Of a stretch of DNA of 64,000 nt, positions 62,247 through 64,000 are shown piece after piece. Both the position numbers and the translations under genes were made by a program. The notes beneath the pieces were generated by a model, which was not told the origin of the DNA, did not search any database, and saw only the letters and a list, made by a program, of their open reading frames with translations. The stretch's first letter is position 1. Each line of letters begins with the position of its first letter. The DNA is taken from positions 1-64,000 of the forward strand of contig CADANN010000021.1 in the NCBI GenBank assembly GCA_902789325.1. Direction: 5' to 3'. The stretch comes from an uncultured Spirochaetaceae bacterium. Its GTDB lineage: Bacteria > Spirochaetota > Spirochaetia > Treponematales > Treponemataceae.

Positions 62247-62268
62247 TATCTATTTTTTCGTATATGAT
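62240..62268 (+). promoter_or_regulatory. tRNA-Leu promoter
   Basis: TTGAAA (62240-62245), 17 bp, TATGAT (62263-62268); the predicted start near 62275 is four bases before the mature tRNA. Confidence 0.65.
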
Positions 62269-62278
62269 ACAAGAACTT

Positions 62279-62364
62279 GCCGGGATGGCGGAACTGGTAG
62301 ACGCCCAGGACTTAAAATCCTGTGCTGAGCAATCAGCGTGCCGGTTCGACCCCGGTTCCCGGCA
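62279..62364 (+). tRNA. tRNA-Leu (anticodon UAA)
   Basis: An 86-nt class II tRNA. Acceptor GCCGGGA pairs with TCCCGGC, discriminator A. The anticodon loop CTTAAAA gives UAA between CAGGA and TCCTG, a long variable arm follows, and the T arm has GGTTCGACCCC. CCA is not encoded. A reading frame running through it is not coding. Confidence 0.97.
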
Positions 62365-62365
62365 G

Positions 62366-62398
62366 GAAAGCCTCTCTGGAAACAGGGAGGCTTTTTTT
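62366..62398 (+). terminator. Terminator after tRNA-Leu
   Basis: AAAGCCTCTCT-ggaaac-AGGGAGGCTTT, 11 bp with one G-U, then seven T. It ends right at the murD leader. Confidence 0.88.
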
Positions 62399-62410
62399 AT
62401 GGAGAAAAAA

Positions 62411-63817
62411 ATGACACCACACGTTTATCCGCGCCAGTGCGCATTCAAATCAATTGAAGATATCAAAGGAAAGAAAGTTACCATTATGGGACTTGGTCTT
62501 AACGGCGGCGGAGAAGCGGCTGTACGTTTTTTTCTGAACAAAGGTGCATACGTTACCGTAACAGATATGAAAACCGAAGAGCAGCTTAAGGCTACTGTTG
62601 ATAAACTGAATTCCGACACCAGCCTTGACCACAGCCGCCTTACCTACCGACTCGGCGAACATCGCATAGAAGACTTTGAACAGGCAGATTGTGTTATCAA
62701 AAATCCGGGAGTAAAATTCGAAGGAAATAAATATCTGGCAGCGGCTCGCGCAATAGAAAGCGACCTCAGCATTTTCCTGCGTTTTACTAACTGTCCTATA
62801 ATTGCCGTAACAGGAAGTAAAGGAAAATCTTCTACAGTAAGCGCAATTTATTATGGTCTTACACAGGCCGGCTATACAGCTTTCCTTGGTGGAAATATCA
62901 CTGTAAGCCCTCTTACATTTTTTGATGAAGTAAATGGCGACACACCGGTTGTAATTGAATTCTCTAGCTGGCAGCTGGCAGACTTGCGTGGACGCGGAGT
63001 TTTACGACCTCATATTTCCGTAATCACAAAAATCGTACCCGACCACCAGAACTGGTATGGCAATATGGAATCTTATGTTGCAGACAAACGCCTGATTTAT
63101 GCAGACCAGACTAAGGGTGACTATTCTATTTTTGATTCTGATGACTGGGGCGATTCTTTTGCAAGCGAATCTAAAGCTACAGTTTTGAGATACGGCGAAA
63201 AAGCAAACTGGAAAATTGATTTAGGTAATCTTCTTGTTCCAGGCATTCATATGAAGACCAATGCTCAGAATGCAGCTCTCGTAATGCATCTTATGCATGT
63301 TTCTGATGACCGCATCAAAGAGATTCTCCAGAACTGGCCGGGAATTGATCACCGACTTCAGTATTTCCATAGCTGGAAAAATGCTGCCGGTACAACTGTA
63401 AAATTTTACAATGACTCTTGCGCAACAGTACCAGAAGCAGCCTCAGCAGCAAGTCAGGCCTTCGAAAAACCAGTTATTCTTATGACCGGCGGAACAGACA
63501 AGGGACTTGAACTTACACCGCTTATAAATACTCTTACAAAACCAGACAGCACAACAATTTCTGTAAAAGATCTGTATCTGCTTGCAGGAACCGCAACAGA
63601 AAAATTACTGCCAGAACTGGATAAAGCCGGAATACAATATCATGGACCATTTGACGGACTTGAACCACTTTTGAAAGAAGCAAAGGAATCTTTAGAAAAT
63701 GAAAAAAGCGCCGAAGAGATTTTTGTTTTCTCTCCAGGCGCTACTTCTTTTGGGATGTTTAGCAACGAGTTCGACCGCGGCAATAAATATATGGCCGCAG
63801 TCAAAGACATATTCTAA
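62411..63817 (+). CDS. murD: UDP-N-acetylmuramoylalanine-D-glutamate ligase
   Basis: A 468-residue cytoplasmic ligase adding D-glutamate to the peptidoglycan precursor. The N-terminal Rossmann-like MGLGLNGGGEAAVRFF, ATP-binding AVTGSKGKSSTVSAIYYGL near 135, IEFSSWQLADL near 180, and the HRLQYFHSW and FYNDSCATVPEA motifs of the C-terminal domain are all present. ATG 62411 has GGAG six bases upstream; an ATG at 62399 overlaps this site. It overlaps the end of the convergent chemotaxis gene. Confidence 0.92.
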   Translation: MTPHVYPRQCAFKSIEDIKGKKVTIMGLGLNGGGEAAVRFFLNKGAYVTVTDMKTEEQLKATVDKLNSDTSLDHSRLTYRLGEHRIEDFEQADCVIKNPGVKFEGNKYLAAARAIESDLSIFLRFTNCPIIAVTGSKGKSSTVSAIYYGLTQAGYTAFLGGNITVSPLTFFDEVNGDTPVVIEFSSWQLADLRGRGVLRPHISVITKIVPDHQNWYGNMESYVADKRLIYADQTKGDYSIFDSDDWGDSFASESKATVLRYGEKANWKIDLGNLLVPGIHMKTNAQNAALVMHLMHVSDDRIKEILQNWPGIDHRLQYFHSWKNAAGTTVKFYNDSCATVPEAASAASQAFEKPVILMTGGTDKGLELTPLINTLTKPDSTTISVKDLYLLAGTATEKLLPELDKAGIQYHGPFDGLEPLLKEAKESLENEKSAEEIFVFSPGATSFGMFSNEFDRGNKYMAAVKDIF

Positions 63818-64000
63818 ACCTTAAACAAATCTACCTGAGCACCAATCTTTTCAATGGCACCCTTAACCTGACCAGAAATCTCGCTAAGGGTTGCTCCCGT
63901 TTCATTAATCTTTCGGGCACCAACAGCCATCTCTTCCATACTGGTGTTCATCATATCAGTTGAATTTTTAAGAAGTTCCATATCTTCAACAATCTGCTTA
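63814..64000 (-). CDS. Methyl-accepting chemotaxis protein, C-terminal end
   Basis: The last 61 codons of a gene that continues beyond the window. The translation has the heptad pattern of a chemoreceptor signalling helix (MMNTSMEEMAVGARKINET, GATLSEISGQVKGAIEKIG) and ends QVDLFKV. Its stop overlaps the murD stop by three bases. Confidence 0.85.
   Translation of the reverse strand, partial: KQIVEDMELLKNSTDMMNTSMEEMAVGARKINETGATLSEISGQVKGAIEKIGAQVDLFKV

Noticed and set aside
62240..62410. Long frame upstream of murD
   Set aside because: It reads through the tRNA-Leu gene and its terminator.
1..64000. CRISPR arrays, insertion sequences, prophage
   Set aside because: No regularly spaced repeats, transposase, integrase or phage gene was seen.

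Overview
The window looks like chromosomal DNA of a Treponema-type spirochete from a gut or rumen habitat. It is AT-rich and diderm in character, with many lipoproteins, a full TonB energy-transduction operon, a methyl-accepting chemotaxis protein at the right edge, and lipoproteins built from Listeria-Bacteroides (Flg_new) repeats. It also carries intracellular hemicellulose enzymes (GH51, GH35, GH8, GH115). The genus call is inferred from gene content and protein style, because the window has no rRNA.

Layout. 1-2.5 kb: the end of a cyclic-nucleotide-binding protein, then a repeat lipoprotein whose promoter carries a perfect CRP-type palindrome. 2.5-5.5 kb: a TPP-riboswitch-controlled thiamine-precursor ABC operon. 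5.6-10.1 kb: guaA, a VapBC-type toxin-antitoxin pair and a CBS-containing family II pyrophosphatase. 10.3-16.4 kb: two large Flg_new lipoproteins, the second with a SUMF1-type domain. 16.5-22.9 kb: a PHP protein, a diguanylate cyclase, a sodium/alanine symporter and two tandem MATE transporters. 23.0-30.9 kb: GH51 arabinofuranosidase, an acyltransferase, and a TonB receptor-ExbB-ExbD-ExbD-TonB operon. 30.7-37.6 kb: indolepyruvate oxidoreductase, a second toxin-antitoxin pair, a TrpB2-type tryptophan synthase and GH35. 37.7-41.6 kb: acyl-CoA synthetase, rubredoxin, DUF456 and HD-GYP proteins. 41.8-47.2 kb: hisG-hisB-SGNH-rnhA and a two-lipoprotein plus beta-barrel cluster. 47.3-55.1 kb: groL, a two-receiver regulator, a histidinol-phosphatase-type PHP protein, a DksA-type protein, infA, a frameshifted tyrS, a J-domain protein and a beta-barrel protein. 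55.2-64 kb: GH115 and GH8, phosphofructokinase, two membrane transporters, tRNA-Leu(UAA), murD and a partial chemotaxis receptor.

How the parts work together. GH8, GH115, GH51 and GH35 all lack signal peptides, which suggests that imported arabino-/glucurono-xylo-oligosaccharides are finished in the cytoplasm and feed glycolysis through phosphofructokinase. GGDEF and HD-GYP proteins imply c-di-GMP signalling. IorAB with TrpB2 suggests aromatic amino acid or indole metabolism.

The most interesting signals are regulatory or structural. (i) A 14-bp perfect hairpin buries the ribosome-binding site of the TonB-dependent receptor. (ii) A 16-bp tandem duplication frameshifts tyrS. (iii) Several genes have a -10 box only 6-9 nt before the start codon and no Shine-Dalgarno, implying leaderless mRNAs. 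(iv) Divergent promoters share overlapping -35 hexamers in a fixed geometry. (v) Eight copies of a short palindrome family show compensatory stem changes, one of them in frame inside GH115. (vi) There are paired operator-like palindromes at trpB2 and at a toxin-antitoxin operon, and a 105-bp multi-stem element upstream of the two-receiver regulator.
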